Both the position numbers and the translations under genes were made by a program. DNA of 64,000 nt from contig NC_090287.1 in assembly GCF_037392515.1 (NCBI RefSeq), positions 11,413,501-11,477,500 on the forward strand. Reading direction: 5' to 3'. This document shows, piece after piece, positions 1 to 13,654 of this stretch (its first letter is position 1; every line of letters begins with the position of its first letter). This DNA is from Haliotis asinina. Taxonomy: Eukaryota > Mollusca > Gastropoda > Lepetellida > Haliotidae. The notes beneath the pieces are model-generated. The model made no database searches, was not told the origin of the DNA, and was given only the letters and a program-made list of their open reading frames with translations.

Positions 1-660
1 TTAAAAAGGTTTGTTTCAATCAACCTCCCTAACCCTTTCATTAACAATATTTTTTAACGCTAGCTATGTATACCCAGTCCACATCTCAAATGTACGTGGA
101 ATATCAATTGTTATTTCATAGCATGAAGAGATCATTGGCATAGTGTAGTTCGTGGTATATTTAGAGACGGCGCATCAATGACGATGATGACTGTTAAAGC
201 GAACCAAGGACCAAATTAAATGTATGCTTTCTCGGAAGAAACACAAGGACTGTGTGACGCTGGAGATATCATAAGAGGGTAAGAGGATAAGATTCTTTAT
301 GGATAGCAACTTCTTTATAACAGATATCATTGAATAACAGGGACCAGGGGCCCATGCTTACCTCTCTAACTCGAGTGCTCCTGTTTGAAAATTCTTGAAA
401 AATAGCTGTTTCAAATCTGAAGGAAAAGGATCAGTTTGAGCCTTCTGGTGTTAAGTAAGTTAATCCCTGTTTCCTCATCAAGAAGGATATAGGTATATAG
501 AGTGAAATCTTGTGTCGAGAAGAGTACGAAACATCCGATTAGCGGTTGTTGTTTGTGGCGAATGTTGCCTGAACAGAGCAGAGCGGTTGCCCCATGAATA
601 TTGTACGTGCGCTTCACTTGCTGAAAGAAGCTAAACGCAACTAATGACTTCAGGAAGACT
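1..660. other. Intergenic, nothing recognised
   Basis: AT-rich sequence with short chance frames only. Confidence 0.6.
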
Positions 661-661
661 C

Positions 662-1150
662 ATTCACTCACTGAACAGCTAACACGTCCATCCCACACTG
701 AACAGATAACACGCCCACCCCACACTGAACAGCTAACACGGCCATCCCACACTGAAAAGCTAATACACTCATCCCACACTGAACAGCTAAAACGCCCATC
801 CCACACTGAACAGATAACACACCCATCCCACACTGAAAAGCTAAAACGCCCATCCCACACTGAAAAGCTAATACACTCATCCCACACTGAACAGCTAAAA
901 CACCCATCCTACACTGGACAGGTAACAGGCACATCCAACCCTGAACAGCTAACACGCCTATCCGACACTGAGCAGCTAATACACTCATCCCACACTGAAC
1001 AGCTAAAACACCCATCCTACATAGGACAGGTAACAGGCACATCCAACCCTGAATAGCTAAAACGCCCATCCCACACTGAACAGCCAACAGGCACATCCTT
1101 CACTGAACAGCTAACACGCCCGTCCTACACCGAACAGCTAACACGCACAC
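662..1150. repeat. 27-bp minisatellite, about 18 copies
   Basis: The unit is CCCACACTGAACAGCTAACACGCCCAT-like with scattered substitutions. Because 27 is a multiple of three, long open frames appear on the minus strand with a nine-residue period; these are not genes. Confidence 0.95.
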
Positions 1151-1437
1151 CCCATCCCAGAAGCTATAAATGTCAGCCGACATCGTTACGCTACATGAAT
1201 AAACAGGCAAATTGAACCAAAAACTTAATCACGCCATGTTTACACCAAACGTTTTGGGAAGAAAATAACTCGTGTAATTTAACGGAAATGGGGCTTTGCT
1301 CATCACGAAATGCACGTGTAAACAACTGCATGCTCTTCTTACAGCAATGAAACATTGATGATAAGATTCATCTAGCAGTAACTGTGATCAAGCTCAAACA
1401 GGTTTAGACTGAAAATCAAGAGTGACAAGTCATATTC

Positions 1438-1588
<151 letters not shown>

Positions 1589-2100
1589 CAAAGACGGGTA
1601 TATATTATGGGTGATGTCTTGAGTTGGTTAGTCTCAGACCCCGTAATTTTAGACACATTGACTCCGTGATAGGGTTGTATAAGGATGGGTTTTAATCCGG
1701 CACTTTTATGATGAATTTACACCTGTCTACGCCTGACAACAGACAAAGACGTCTGATGAAGACGGTCATCTGTAGATAGGTGTATTGCGTTGATATGTGT
1801 CACTCTAGCCCCCCACACGTAAGTCTTTATTCCACGTATCTCTCAGGGTGGAAATTATAATCATCATGTACAGATTAGAATTATGAATTCGGTTGAGAGG
1901 GCTCAAGTGATTTGTGTTTGTTTTGGATTTTTTAAAAAGTTATAAGGAGTTCCACCAAATTTCGAACATCAGCAAATGAACAACAATTTGAGAGCGTCAG
2001 ACATTTGATTTGATTAATCAGATTGATGCAGTGGAAATGATTGATCAAGTTGTATGTCTATTCTCCGTTTTGGAATACACAAAACACAGATTAGATGAGT

Positions 2101-2250
2101 GAGTATGGTTTTACACCGCTTTTAGCAATAGTCCAGGATTATCACGGCGGGGACAGCAGAAATGGACTTCACACTTTGTACCCATGTGGGGAATCGAACC
2201 CGGGCTTCGGCGTGACGAGCGGACGCTTTAACCAATAGGCTATCCAATAG
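2101..2250 (-). mobile_element. SINE-1 copy
   Basis: Reverse-strand copy: CGCTTTTAGCAATA tail side first, then the B-box complement GGAATCGAACCCGGG and the A-box complement TTTAACCAATAGGCTA. Confidence 0.88.
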
Positions 2251-2254
2251 CCAC

Positions 2255-4325
2255 ACAGATTTAATGAGGTCAGGACTCAAATACAGCACAGATCAAAGAT
2301 CATACAGAACAAGTGTCGGAATGGGGAGAAACGACAACGACAAGAATGTTTATTTCATTTTGTTAGGTCATGTGTCGTCCATCAGAGATAACAAGGGGCA
2401 TTTGTTCGCAATATTGGGTCTGCTAATGTTCCATGATCTAATGTTTAATGTTCAAATGTTCGAACTGATAGCGGACATACCTTTCCTGGTTCATTTTGAA
2501 CATACAACTCAACTTCTGCTCTTCCACTCACACATACAATGGTATGGCTTTTTCCCAATGCTGCATTAAATGGCCATTGAATATCTGACTATATTGACAC
2601 TTTTCGCACCTCCAAGCTGCTTGGACTTCGGTAGGTATGTTTAAGATGTTCTTAGATAGCTTCCGTGATTCAGTGTGGGTCAAGCTCCTACTCGGGTTGG
2701 TTTGTAAATTCAGGTTCACTAGGTTGTGAAGCATACTTTTCTTCATGGCGGTCAGTGACCCAGTATTACAATGGCTACAGTGTTAGCACTAACTAGATGA
2801 TGTACGTTCTGTTCTTGGGATAGGTCCTGCTGTCGGTTATCATATTCGGTATTCGTGTAATCACTATGTATAATCATTATAACAATCGGTGCATAATAGC
2901 ACCCACTCCCATCGTGGTAAATACATACATGACATTTACTACAAAGAGAAACACGTATCTAATCAAACACTGGAACTACTAATGGTAACAACGGCATGGG
3001 AAATAACATACATCATGACTTGATAGACTTTGTCATCTCACCGTCTTGAAATGACACCCACAATACTACACTGCTAGTTAACACTACCCTTGTACATGTG
3101 AGAATACATCAACAGCTCCCAGCCCGATCCCACCCCTGGCTTCTGTGTGGGTGTATATATTTTTTGGATGTATGAAAATTAGTGCTTCACGTATTCAGTG
3201 GTGTCAATTACAAACAGCGACTTATCAACGCCTCATTACAGCCTGTCAGTGTTCATCTCACACGTGGCCATCAGCCATTAAAGGACTATCAATTATCATT
3301 AGCCAGTTAGCTGATGTCCGTGACCAGTTCTGGCGGACATAGAAATCTCTTGTCCGTCCAAGATTACCCCGGACTGGTCAGTCTATAGGTAATTTTGCGC
3401 CGAGGCTGTTCTGACTGCTTAGCCCATGGATACACAGTAATTCTATCCTTTAAAGAGACGAGTCTAAATAACGGAGAGTATATAAGGTTAGAGGGACAGT
3501 GTATTTGTTTTGCCTATGCGGTTTTTTTACCACGGTAGTAACTTTGCTGTCACGCTGTTCTAGTTGCCATATCTGAATTCTGACCATTCCCTTATATGAC
3601 TGAACTATGAGGATGGACAACGCCATACCTGTCAACCAAACGGTTCATGTTTCATTAACTATATTGTGTGTCGAAATGGTTATGTTGATCGAAAACGATT
3701 CATGTCCAAATTCATACTTAGCAGTATATTGTTCACCAACAGTGGCATTCATATGGGTATTTCGCATGTTCTGTGCAGAGGTACGCTCAGTTTGAAGTAT
3801 ATTTGAATCGACAGAATGCACAGATGATATCTACATTACATACCACAAACCGTATGATTTAAATAAACGCGAGAGTATTAATTACATATTCATTAGAGAA
3901 CTCTGACAAGACTGTTGTAAGTTTGGGACTATTTGCGCATGTGTGTGTGAAGTACATTCAAACAGGGGAGTCATTTCTCAGTAAAGGAATTCTGCCCCAT
4001 CACAAACACACGCAAGGGAAAGTTAATTCTACACCAGAGATCATGTAAATATGCGTGGATCATGTGTGGATTATGTACTTCCTACTTTATTCAGACAATT
4101 TGGCCCACTCGGATATTGTTATTTTCCAAACAGGGAACTGCATCGGACATCAATTATTTCAAATGCGTTAAATTTTCGAACATTCTCATATATCTACGAT
4201 ATGTCATGTACGTTTCGGAAAGTATTACTGAGCCCTTCAGTGCTGTAGCCTTATGAAATAAATTTTGAGCTGCATTTGCTCTTTGAAATCTTATCAGAAA
4301 GAGGATGCCGTAAACTCTTTTTTCC
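2255..4325. other. Intergenic, no clear gene
   Basis: Chance frames only. A zinc-finger-like string on the minus strand at about 2545-2620 (CEKCQYSQIFNGHLMQHW) lacks the second histidine at usual spacing and stands alone. Confidence 0.5.
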
Positions 4326-4329
4326 TGAA

Positions 4330-4520
4330 GTGAGTGAGTTTAGTTTTGCGCCGCATTCAGCAATATTCCAGTCATGAGGCGGCGGTCTGTAAATAATCGA
4401 GTCTGGACCAGCCTACCCAATGATTAACAGCATGAGCATCGATCTGCGCAATTGGGAATCGATGGCATGGGTCAACCAAGTCAGCGAGCCTGATCACCCG
4501 ATCCCGTTAGCTGTACACTG
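4330..4520 (-). mobile_element. SINE-2 copy
   Basis: Contains GTCTGTAAATAATCGAGTCT, AACAGCATGAGCATCGATCT, GTCAACCAAGTCAGCGAGCC and CACCCGATCCCGTTAG. In the sense direction the tail ends in GCGGCGCAAAACTAAACTCA, as in SINE-1. Confidence 0.85.
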
Positions 4521-5405
4521 AAAGGGGGAGTTGCTGCACAATACTCTACATGGATAACGTTGGCGTCACCCTTAATATGTTACCATACTGTGGAGGGATT
4601 GTTGTCATTCAGAACATGCACAGATCTATATCAGAAACATGCGGTCTCTTATTTCCTGTTCAGTTAGGTTAACCAGCTTTGCTGTTTAGTTGTTATTGAA
4701 CGATATCAACCAGCAATAACCAATTATGACCTTGTCAGTACATGACGTTTGAGCGGTGTCCCAATCTTACATAATCTATTTGATGAATCGATCGGGTAAA
4801 GGATAAAAATATTTCAAACGGGACAATCGGATGTTGATGATTTGCTGTAGAAATAGCAAAAGTCCGATTAAATCATTTTATACTGTGACCTTCCGACTGC
4901 TGTTTGTAAATTCTGCCTGTGCGTAGGTGTGACACAATCGTTCGGCGTGACGTCATTCGAACTACAGCCAAACAGACCCCAAACTACCACGTCGCCTACA
5001 CGTGTAACAACATCGTTACCATCAATAGACAATACTCTAGTCTTGTGCTAAGTGAGTAAGCGCATCATAGTGAAGACCCTCGTTTATTTGCATCAGTTGT
5101 TATGACCTAGTCCTGAAAGGGTAAAACCAAACGTATGGTTATATACACATGAGTATTGACGGGGCAGTTTGTTTCACAGTTTGTAAACTGGCAGCCATAT
5201 CATGATAGCGTATATTTTATATGTTTGCCATGCATATGCAAGAATCATGCTGTCGGCGAACTTTGAATACTGACGGTTAAGACAACTGTATTCTATCATA
5301 TCACTGCCTGATACTCTGAAGGGGAATCCCACAGTCATACAGATCGACGAAATTTTAAAAATGTACTAAAACGATCAGGATGAATCACTTAGAGTGACTG
5401 ACAGG

Positions 5406-5550
5406 TGGAGTTTAGTTTTAGGCCGCTTTTAGCAATATTCCAGCAATATCACGTCGGGGACACCAGAAATGGGCTTCATAAATTGCATCCAGGTGGGGAA
5501 TCCGGGGCTTCAGCGCGACGAGCAAACGTTTTAACCACTAGGCTACCCAT
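5406..5550 (-). mobile_element. SINE-1 copy
   Basis: Reverse-strand copy with GGCCGCTTTTAGCAATATTC, CACCAGAAATGGGCTTCA and TTTTAACCACTAGGCTACCC; the B box has decayed. Confidence 0.88.
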
Positions 5551-5617
5551 CGCTTTGGGCGCATTTAGAAATCGTGATGTCTGGAGCAACTGATCCTTGC
5601 AAAACCAAGGGACACAA

Positions 5618-5848
5618 CTACGTGCCATGAGCTGCGGCGCTGTGTATCTGTGAATGATCTATTCCTCCCCAAGGGCGTCTTTGAAGTGTCATTACCACCT
5701 CATGAACCTGCCACGTGGCATCTGTCGTTGCTGAGTTCTCCCAGTAGGGCGTGCCGACTGATGCGGATTTATAGCATGCCACTCTGATACCAAGATGAGT
5801 CCACTTCCGGTAGGTCATATCACTGTAGAAGGTACTTCCGCTCCACAT
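5618..5848 (-). other. Unassigned open frame with coding-like composition
   Basis: The minus strand is open for 76 codons with balanced codon use (contains TYRKWTHLGIRVACYKS and TPYWENSATTDATWQVHE). An acceptor-like TTCTACAG lies upstream of the ATGACC at about 5822. It abuts a SINE at 5406-5550. I recognise no family; it may be a lone exon or old transposon sequence. Confidence 0.2.
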
Positions 5849-7382
5849 GTGCTGGCATGTGCTCGGGTTAACATTATATATAGAAAATAGTTCGTCATCA
5901 GGTATAATTCCACCGACTATGGTTCTTAATTAGGAAATGTCCCTACTGAGAAAATAGTATTTGATTAGGGACAAGATTTGACGTGACGTCTTATTTTGGT
6001 TTGATTCACATTCATTCATGAAACACCGCAATGTTCTACTTCAAGACACAGAAGATATATGAATACATGTATCATGAAAACAAAGGGTTTCGTACGAAGT
6101 GAGTTTGCAATATTACATCTGATAGATGATCACCATAATTTCCTACGAAATTGCCTTGCTTCTACTTGATGTAAAGTTGAATAAATAATAGATGATTTGT
6201 TTATTGTAGTGTGGTTTATGTTTCATTAGAGCCAATGCTCTGCTGTTCATCCTCAATAATTACATATAATGTTAGAAAAAGGAAAAACTGGAACAATTTG
6301 GTAAAACAATCCTAAATCTTCATAATGTACCTATTTCAGGTTCAATTTACAAAGAATTCCAGAAATTGGAACCATATTTCGATCGTTTCACGATGACATT
6401 GTCTAAACGATGATATCCAAGCCTTCAATCCTATCACAACCCATCCTCGAAATCTATAGAGAACATTAACACAGGTAATTAGTGAGAAAGTCAGACGCTG
6501 CCTTTGTGTCTAGCTTCCGCCCGGTACTAGGTCCCTTTAATCCCGGTACATTAGGACTTTAATTCCTTGAAACAACAGGTTCAAAATCACCGGCCCGGCA
6601 ATGTCTATTGACCGACAGGTCAGGAAAAGGACATACTTGCAGTTCGATTGTGTATTGAAGGACAGAGGTGTTGCTAAAAGAAAGAGGACGAGGAGAGGTT
6701 GATGGGGTGTGTTGTTGTCGACGTCGAGCTGAGATTACCGGAAATCGTTACAATATCCTTCCCAAGACGTGTTAACACAACTAATAATTTGATAATTCGC
6801 ATTCATGAAATAAGGTTTATGGATGCGGATGTCAGTGGGGCCGTATAGCAGCGTATTTTGAGATGGATCGTTGAAAAACGATTGCAGTTCTTACACTAGG
6901 TAGTCAGTGAGTACTGAACCACAGTTACTATATTTCCGTATGCAGGGCACTGTCTTATTATTACAATGAACCTCGAAATGCTGGACATTGTACGAATAAA
7001 TTCGAAATTAGTACTTATCTATTACCATAATACGATTGCTTATGGTAATATCGAATGATATGTTCTTGTTTATTTTGTTGTACGGATTGTTAAGGTTCTA
7101 TGTTGTTATTGACGTCCCGTTTATCAAAGTGCAACTGTACAGTGACAGACATTCGTAATTTCTTATGTAAAGTCTTTTATAAACAACCCCACATGCGTGT
7201 TTCATCATAATATTAAATTGAAATATTTACAGGGAATAATAATATCGTATATATGATGAATTAGGTGCCGTGTTATTGAAATGTGCATCAATGTATCTAT
7301 AAGCCACACGTTGACGTCCGAATTGAACGCATGTCAACCAACAAAAGGTCAGTTTCGACAATGCAAATTCGTGTTTTCCAGA

Positions 7383-7513
7383 TGAAGAGGAAAAGATTCA
7401 AGCTGAACAAACTTAACAAAACCAGCAATATTGACTTATCAAAACATTCTTGCCCACAGAATGGCCCATTGCCTGTAGTAGACGAAGAAGATGAGGAGAA
7501 TGATTGTGTTTAA
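7383..7513 (+). other. Candidate terminal exon with acidic end
   Basis: After a GTTTTCCAG acceptor at about 7382 the frame reads MKRKRFKLNKLNKTSN and ends PVVDEEDEENDCV with a stop at 7511-7513. A basic start and acidic end are unusual for random AT-rich sequence, but no upstream exon or homolog is recognised. Confidence 0.2.
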
Positions 7514-7929
7514 CGGATAAGTATAACTAAACTAGCGTCCAAAAGAAACGCCACCACATACATTTCTGGTGTAAAAACGTAAGCAAAATATGGTAACATT
7601 AAATGTTTAATTGTAAAAAGCATCCATTCAGTGACCGGTTTTAATGGATAACATGAAGAAATACGACGGAGCTCGTGATCTAAGATCACATGACTGACAC
7701 TCAGGTGCATTACCCTGTATTCGATCACAAATGCAGAATCGTTTGGGAGCTTTTACAACTGTTATCAGCACGTATTGTTCAATACCGGGTGTTGCCACCC
7801 CTAGTTGCTGAGTCTTCTGGCGTCTTCATTAGGGATCCGACGCCATTACCTTTGCAGGGTATCTGCCAAAGCGTTCCTCGTCAATGGCCGACTTGGGCGT
7901 TTCCGAATATGACATCGCAGTTATTATAA

Positions 7930-8418
7930 AAGGTGTTCAATTTGGGGACAGATCTTGAAGAGCTGGAACCTGGGTTCATCAATAAACCTCACTCTTCGGC
8001 AGTTGCGCTGTTGCCAGTGTGGCACAGTCCTGGTTCATTTCAATCTGGCACGCCGGCGTTGGCACGTCAACGTCATGCCCTTGAAAGGTCGACTGGCACT
8101 GAGACCATGAATGCTGAGTCGTTTGGCCACAGTCTGTCTTCTGACTGGATGTTCAGTGCTGTTGCATTTTGATGACGTCAGAGTGACATATCGGTACCTC
8201 AAGTGAATCAGCCGTGAATACCGGCCCTGTTTTTAGGGAAGTCACCTTCACTATACAACTCTTTCGCCTGTCTGCATTACTGCCAGTCTGACAAGTGTGA
8301 CAAATCTCCAGATGGTGGATTTGCAATATCCCATTGTCGTATCCACATACTCTTGTGTCTTTTCCATCTGTAACATACCAACAGCTCTCTCCCTCTGCTC
8401 TGGGGTTAAACGACGCAT
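7930..8418 (-). mobile_element. Degraded Tc1-like transposase, N-terminal half
   Basis: On the minus strand, starting at 8418, the sequence reads MRRLTPEQRERAVGMLQ, a helix-turn-helix opening like that of the Tc1-like copy at 27.9 kb. Further on come SRPFKGMTLTCQRRRARLK and FIDEPRFQLF, the latter matching the FSDESRF block with the first catalytic Asp. The segments are in different frames with stops between, and the remaining D and E blocks are not seen. This is a DNA transposon fossil with an incomplete C-terminus; no terminal repeats were found. Confidence 0.7.
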
Positions 8419-8429
8419 GTTCCTAGTTG

Positions 8430-11110
8430 TTAATCGATTAAAATGATGAGAGAGAATAAACCTGATTAGCTTTTATACCCACATTTGATACGGGTAACTT
8501 TGTGCACAGCTTCCGTTTTATTTGTGTAAATTCGGTTTTCTTTCCACAGAATACAAAATGCAAGTGCAAGTGTTCTTTTGGAATAGATGCGTTATGTTCG
8601 AGAGATATGTTTTTCGCTATTCAAACAGACTGACAATAATTATTTTGACAATTTACAGTCGTTTTTATTTTGGTGGCGTTTCTTTCGGCCGCTAATTTAC
8701 AGTTGTAACTTAATTGATTGCAGTACCCTTTTAAATTCGGGAAGGACAACCTAAACAGGCTTGAAAAAGAAAGTTTGCCGTTGTTTTTCCAGTAATCGAA
8801 AATCAAAAGCGATGCTAAACCATCAGTCATTCTGAGAGAGGGTGAAGGTGGGTCATTATGTGTAAATCCAACTTCGTTCATTGAAAACCCGGGCCATGCA
8901 GGTAATACAACCACGTGACTCTTGTCATCTTTGAACTGTGGATATATGTCGAAAAGACAAGATCCTTTTGATACTCATTGGCAGTTGTGTATATTGCCAA
9001 CACCTGTGACCAGTTTTATACATTTTTACTCGAATTATATTTTAGAAATTATGACATTGAGAAAGGTTATTTGCATGCAAGTTCAGATATTTCTTTTGTG
9101 GTAATATCGACAATTTAACGTATTTATCATTGAAAAATCAAACGTATGATAAAATTCATCTGTGAAGTATAATTCCGTGCGTTCACGAGTTGTTGGACAT
9201 TATGATAAATAGTGTTTGTTGGTGTATTTATTTAATATTAGCGTATTTTCACATCATACTCAAAGTATATAGACACTCAAAAGTGTATTTCTTGTAAAAC
9301 TGCGCAACGGAATAGCACATCCGTCGCTTTTACTGATAGTATAAGGGCGTACCTTCACTGACAAAGATAAACTAATATAATTCAGGAATTAATTAGAAAA
9401 TGTGAACATCTTTGTCGGAAGAATCTGTAATGGTGGTTTGGTTTCACTACAAAAGAAGTGTTTCCGGTCGTGCTTAATTAAGCTGGAAATTGAGAGTTGT
9501 ATTGTCATTGGTCTGAGAGAGCCTAGTCCAATCACACTCACGTAAAGACACCGGTATCTGATGGATGTAACATGTCCACTGCTATGAAGATCTCGGTCGA
9601 TTGCGAGAGAGTTGCAAAACATGTTTACTGTCCACTGGGTGTGGACGGATGGTTTCCGAATCTTTTCATGTTTTTCGTCAATGTGTTCAGATGTGCTATT
9701 ATTTACGTACACAACGTGTCTTTGAGACAGGAAATTAACCTGGCCACACCATCCTATTGATGTTTGATGCAAATGCATGTGATATTGAAGCCGGAAGCTG
9801 AATGGTCAAATATTGGGCATAAAAGGGACATAACTATAATACCTACTTCAAAAAAGGACACTACGATCGAGCTACGAAATTCTAGCATATTTCTTCAAGG
9901 GAGGATAACGACTGCTGCGACGTTGTAATCAAATTACTGGATATGAAATTTAGGTTGATGTCAAAAGAAGCGAGAGTGGAAGTCTGTCTTGCTGTATTAC
10001 TTTTCCGTTTGTTATTAATGAAATTGAACATAATCAGTATTTTGTGTCGGATTTCACAACATCCTGTCGTTGTCATGAATGTCCCAGAAACGGTTCAGTT
10101 AAAGATGACCACAACAGGTAAAGCATTTATTTGTCTTGCGCACGAGTTTGGCGCCATGCTCTACGGCATTCCAACTGATAGTCAGCGGTCTCTAAATAAA
10201 TCAAATCTAAACAGTGAGTGACATTATGAACATTGCTCTACGCTGCGGACGTCCAGTAATCCATACATTAAAGAACCTGGCCACTCGATCCCCTTACGAT
10301 AGCCATGTGGTTGTGTGGGCCATATTACTCACTTTATACATAGATGGGTATATCCAATGCTTCTGGTACGTCTTAAATTCCAAAGTGTTCTCCAAGGGGA
10401 TTCTGGCTGAATTTGTTCCACATTAACAGGTTTTTTGTTGGGAAGAACTACGCTGATCGCGGAGTGAGTCACTTCATTAATTGGACCACATAGTACCCTG
10501 ACAGCAGTTGCCTTTGTTCATAATGTCAGTCATTGGATGGTTTAGGCATAGCTCAATCATCTATGAGAGTATCTGACCAAGAGACCAAAATAACATTACT
10601 GCAATACATGGTTGTCTGAATGGTTGCCAGAGAAAGACTATTCCACTCTACCATGAGAACACTGCTGAGTTTCTCTGGGGTTGCTGGAAGGACAAGGCTT
10701 AGAGAGCAGTTTGCAGCGGTCTGTAGGAGTGCGATAAGGCTGCTGTCATGTGGAAGTATAGGCTACATTAAGTAGACCTTGCAACGAGACTCGATGCCAC
10801 GACACAAATAGGTTCGATCTCTTTGCACCAACATAGGGTTTTACTGGCACAACACAGAGATCACCCCATTACTCCATACCTGACATATTTTGGGTTTTTT
10901 TAATTTTTTTGCGACCCTTTGTAGGGTATGGGCATTCAATTCTTCCAGCTGAGTCTTCTCCGTAGCAGTCTGAAATCTAGTGCGTACATGACAAACTATG
11001 AAGGCTTGACAATGTGCCCAATATTGATATGATCTCCTGTCATTGAAAACACCTGTCTGTCATGTCGGCCCAGCTGAGTGCGTATCCATGCCCTTCATTG
11101 TGAGAGAACG
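8430..11110. other. Intergenic, no clear gene
   Basis: Frames up to 129 codons (9389-9778, minus) show no recognisable domain or splice support. 10450-11110 is slightly richer in GC and may be an old unidentified repeat. Confidence 0.5.
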
Positions 11111-11120
11111 TCACCACTGA

Positions 11121-11272
11121 GGCGGTGGGGTAGCCTATTGGTTAAAGCGTTCCCTCGTCTCACCAAAGACCCAGGTTCTATTACCCACATTGGTTCAAAG
11201 TGTGTGTACCACGGTCGTGTTATTGCTGGAATATTGCTAAAAGCGGCGTAAAACCATAATCACTCACACTAA
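11121..11272 (+). mobile_element. SINE-1 copy
   Basis: GTAGCCTATTGGTTAAAGCG head, GGTTCTATTACCC decayed B box, GCTAAAAGCGGCGTAAAACC tail. CACCACTG flanks both sides, a possible short target duplication. Confidence 0.88.
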
Positions 11273-11734
11273 CACCACTGGCATTGTGCAGGTCACATCT
11301 GATGGTGTGGGTAGTCAGCATCTTGATGCAGTAGGATAAGCAGTATTCTGCCACATATACCTGATGTATTAATGGGTTGCTGATTGGTGTCGGTTCCACG
11401 CTCTGATGACGACAGTCACATTACCCCACAATTCTGACGTACATCAAAGACGTATGCCACTTGACGTGGCATTGTTAAATGAGTTTGAAGAACGCTTATT
11501 CATCGATCCTTAAATATCTTATGACGTTCAGTTGGGCGTAGGTGCGTTCAGGTGTTGAAATTCTCAGCAGCAATTTTTATATTCTCTCTGAAAGCGTTTT
11601 GCAACGATTCTGCCAAGATCCATACATACAGATTTTCCAGCACTTGGGGCACATCGTGCCTGTGACTGCATATCTCAGACCGGTCATCATGAATCTGAGA
11701 CCGTCTGGGTTTGCCCAGTCACTGAGTGCAGATA

Positions 11735-11876
11735 TATACTAAACAGCAAATGAAACGCAACTCTGTTTTTGTTTTTTTTTATGGTCATTTCTTAAAATAG
11801 ATTACATAACCATGAACACTTACTTTTATGAGATTTCAATTTTTCGAAACGTATGTTTCTTTTGCTGTTCAGTATA
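11735..11876. mobile_element. TA-flanked MITE, about 142 bp
   Basis: The left end TACTAAACAGCAAATGAAAC and the right end on the reverse strand TACTGAACAGCAAAAGAAAC are inverted repeats, with TA at each border. This fits a Tc1/mariner-derived MITE. The interior is AT-rich. Confidence 0.7.
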
Positions 11877-11879
11877 TTT

Positions 11880-13650
11880 CAACCGTTATTTGTTGTGGGA
11901 TTTCAAATGTCACGAAATCATATCCATGGCAAACGTTGGGTAGTAGTGTTAGTATGGTATGCTTAACCTTTAGTTTCGCCTCTCAAACTGGATATGAGTC
12001 ACACTTGTTCAACTTCTAGCTGCCAACGAAGCATATCCCAATCTTTCTTCCAGCCATTACAATTTCTGTTAGTTAACTCACCAAAACGAAATCTCAATAC
12101 ACTTCATGTGTAGTTTGGTATAAAAGTTTAAATAAATTCACTATAGATCCACCCGGCAGCAATGTTACAATAAGATACATTTCGTGGAAATTCCGACTTG
12201 CAAGACCTAACCATTTCCATAAGGTTTGTACGATGCTTGTTTTTTTTTATCGGATTTCGCTGCTTTGAGCGCTTTTTTCATGCGTTTGATGTTCTACACT
12301 TGGAACGAGATGTCTCCATGTACAGTTAATTGTTCGAGGGGTACACAATAGGCGGTTTTATTGATTTGTGCTCAACCTTTTTCCGTGGATCTCAGCGTCG
12401 TATTGGTGCTACTAATAAGCTTATACTTCACGTATTTATTCAAGACCACCAAAGGCAATCGATACCCCACAGCTTGGCATCCTCTCTGGGTTTAACAGGG
12501 AGCTTTTCTGAAATGCCATTCTGAGAATTTCCTTCAAAATATTCGTGACTGATATGAAATCATGGACATAGAAAACATATGCCTGTAGTAAACATTTACT
12601 CCCAGTACTGAGAAACTTGTATACTACAACACAAAATCTTTTTCTGGAAAGTAAATCAATTTGAATTAGCCACGAGTCCAGACACTTTGTGGCACTTTTA
12701 GTTTGCTTACATTCTGTTTGTTTAGGTACTGTAACACTGTACTTCAAATACATTATAAGTTGTTCACTGGTCACGTAGGGGGGCATAGGTTGATGTACCC
12801 TCAATGTTTGTTTAGGTTCCCTGAGCCCGAAAAGCGAGGGGATCACAAACAAAGATCGAGGGCATATCCACCCATGGGCCCCTAGGAAGCAGTGAACAAC
12901 TTGTTTCTTACTCTTACCGAGCACCTCATTGCTAATCTTTAGCTGTTGAAGCATGGGTATTGGATAGTACACTTCGGCCAACCTGGGTGAATCAAACGAA
13001 TCGAATCTTGCATGTTGATTTTACTCCCGCAGGTATTGTTTTAGTAAAATGGTGTAATGCCCCATCTTAATATTCACAGGGACAAAATATAATTATTTGA
13101 ATGGGATGCAAATCGTTTCGTAGCCAACGCAACAATTTGAAGACGACACAAGAAAAACAAAGTTTGCTTTCGCAAACCATCATTAATTTCCGTGCGTCAT
13201 TCTTGATTCAATGTTATTCGCGAGGAAGAAGTACTACCATTAAGTACCGAATGAGTTTTCATTGGCAGTGGTTTACATCGAAAATAACAGAGGAGAGCTT
13301 AGCCAATCAGAAAACGACATTTATGTGTGAGGTAAGATAAGTCAATATGTAACACGCGTACTGGGTGAAAAACATCGACGTAGTCCAGGGATCCTTTCAC
13401 AAGGGTGATCGTAAGTCACTAAGGTAAACTTGTGTAATGTTAATGAATGAGAGCTATGGTTAACCTTGGTTGCGTCGTGAAAAGAGCCCATGAAATTAAT
13501 CCATTACGCCATGCTCCATCAATCACATATACACGAATTCGGTGTAAAGCAAACGAATTTATCACGATATGGGTAAATTTTGTACAGATCCGTAATAGAC
13601 GGTGTATACTGTCATCGTCTTACGTAAGTGGAGTATGGCCACGGTGAAAA
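11880..13650. other. Intergenic with one long unassigned minus-strand frame
   Basis: A 181-codon minus-strand frame (12436-12981) is the longest unexplained one in the left half. It has no recognised motif, codon bias is weak, and no splice context supports it. Confidence 0.4.
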
Positions 13651-13654
13651 TGTT

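Noticed and set aside
660-1096. Long minus-strand frames with a nine-residue period
   Set aside because: They are the translation of a 27-bp minisatellite.
2528-2746. C2H2 zinc-finger-like frame
   Set aside because: Only one partial finger, lacking the final histidine at usual spacing.
12436-12981. 181-codon minus-strand frame
   Set aside because: No motif, weak codon bias and no splice or promoter context; kept only as unassigned.
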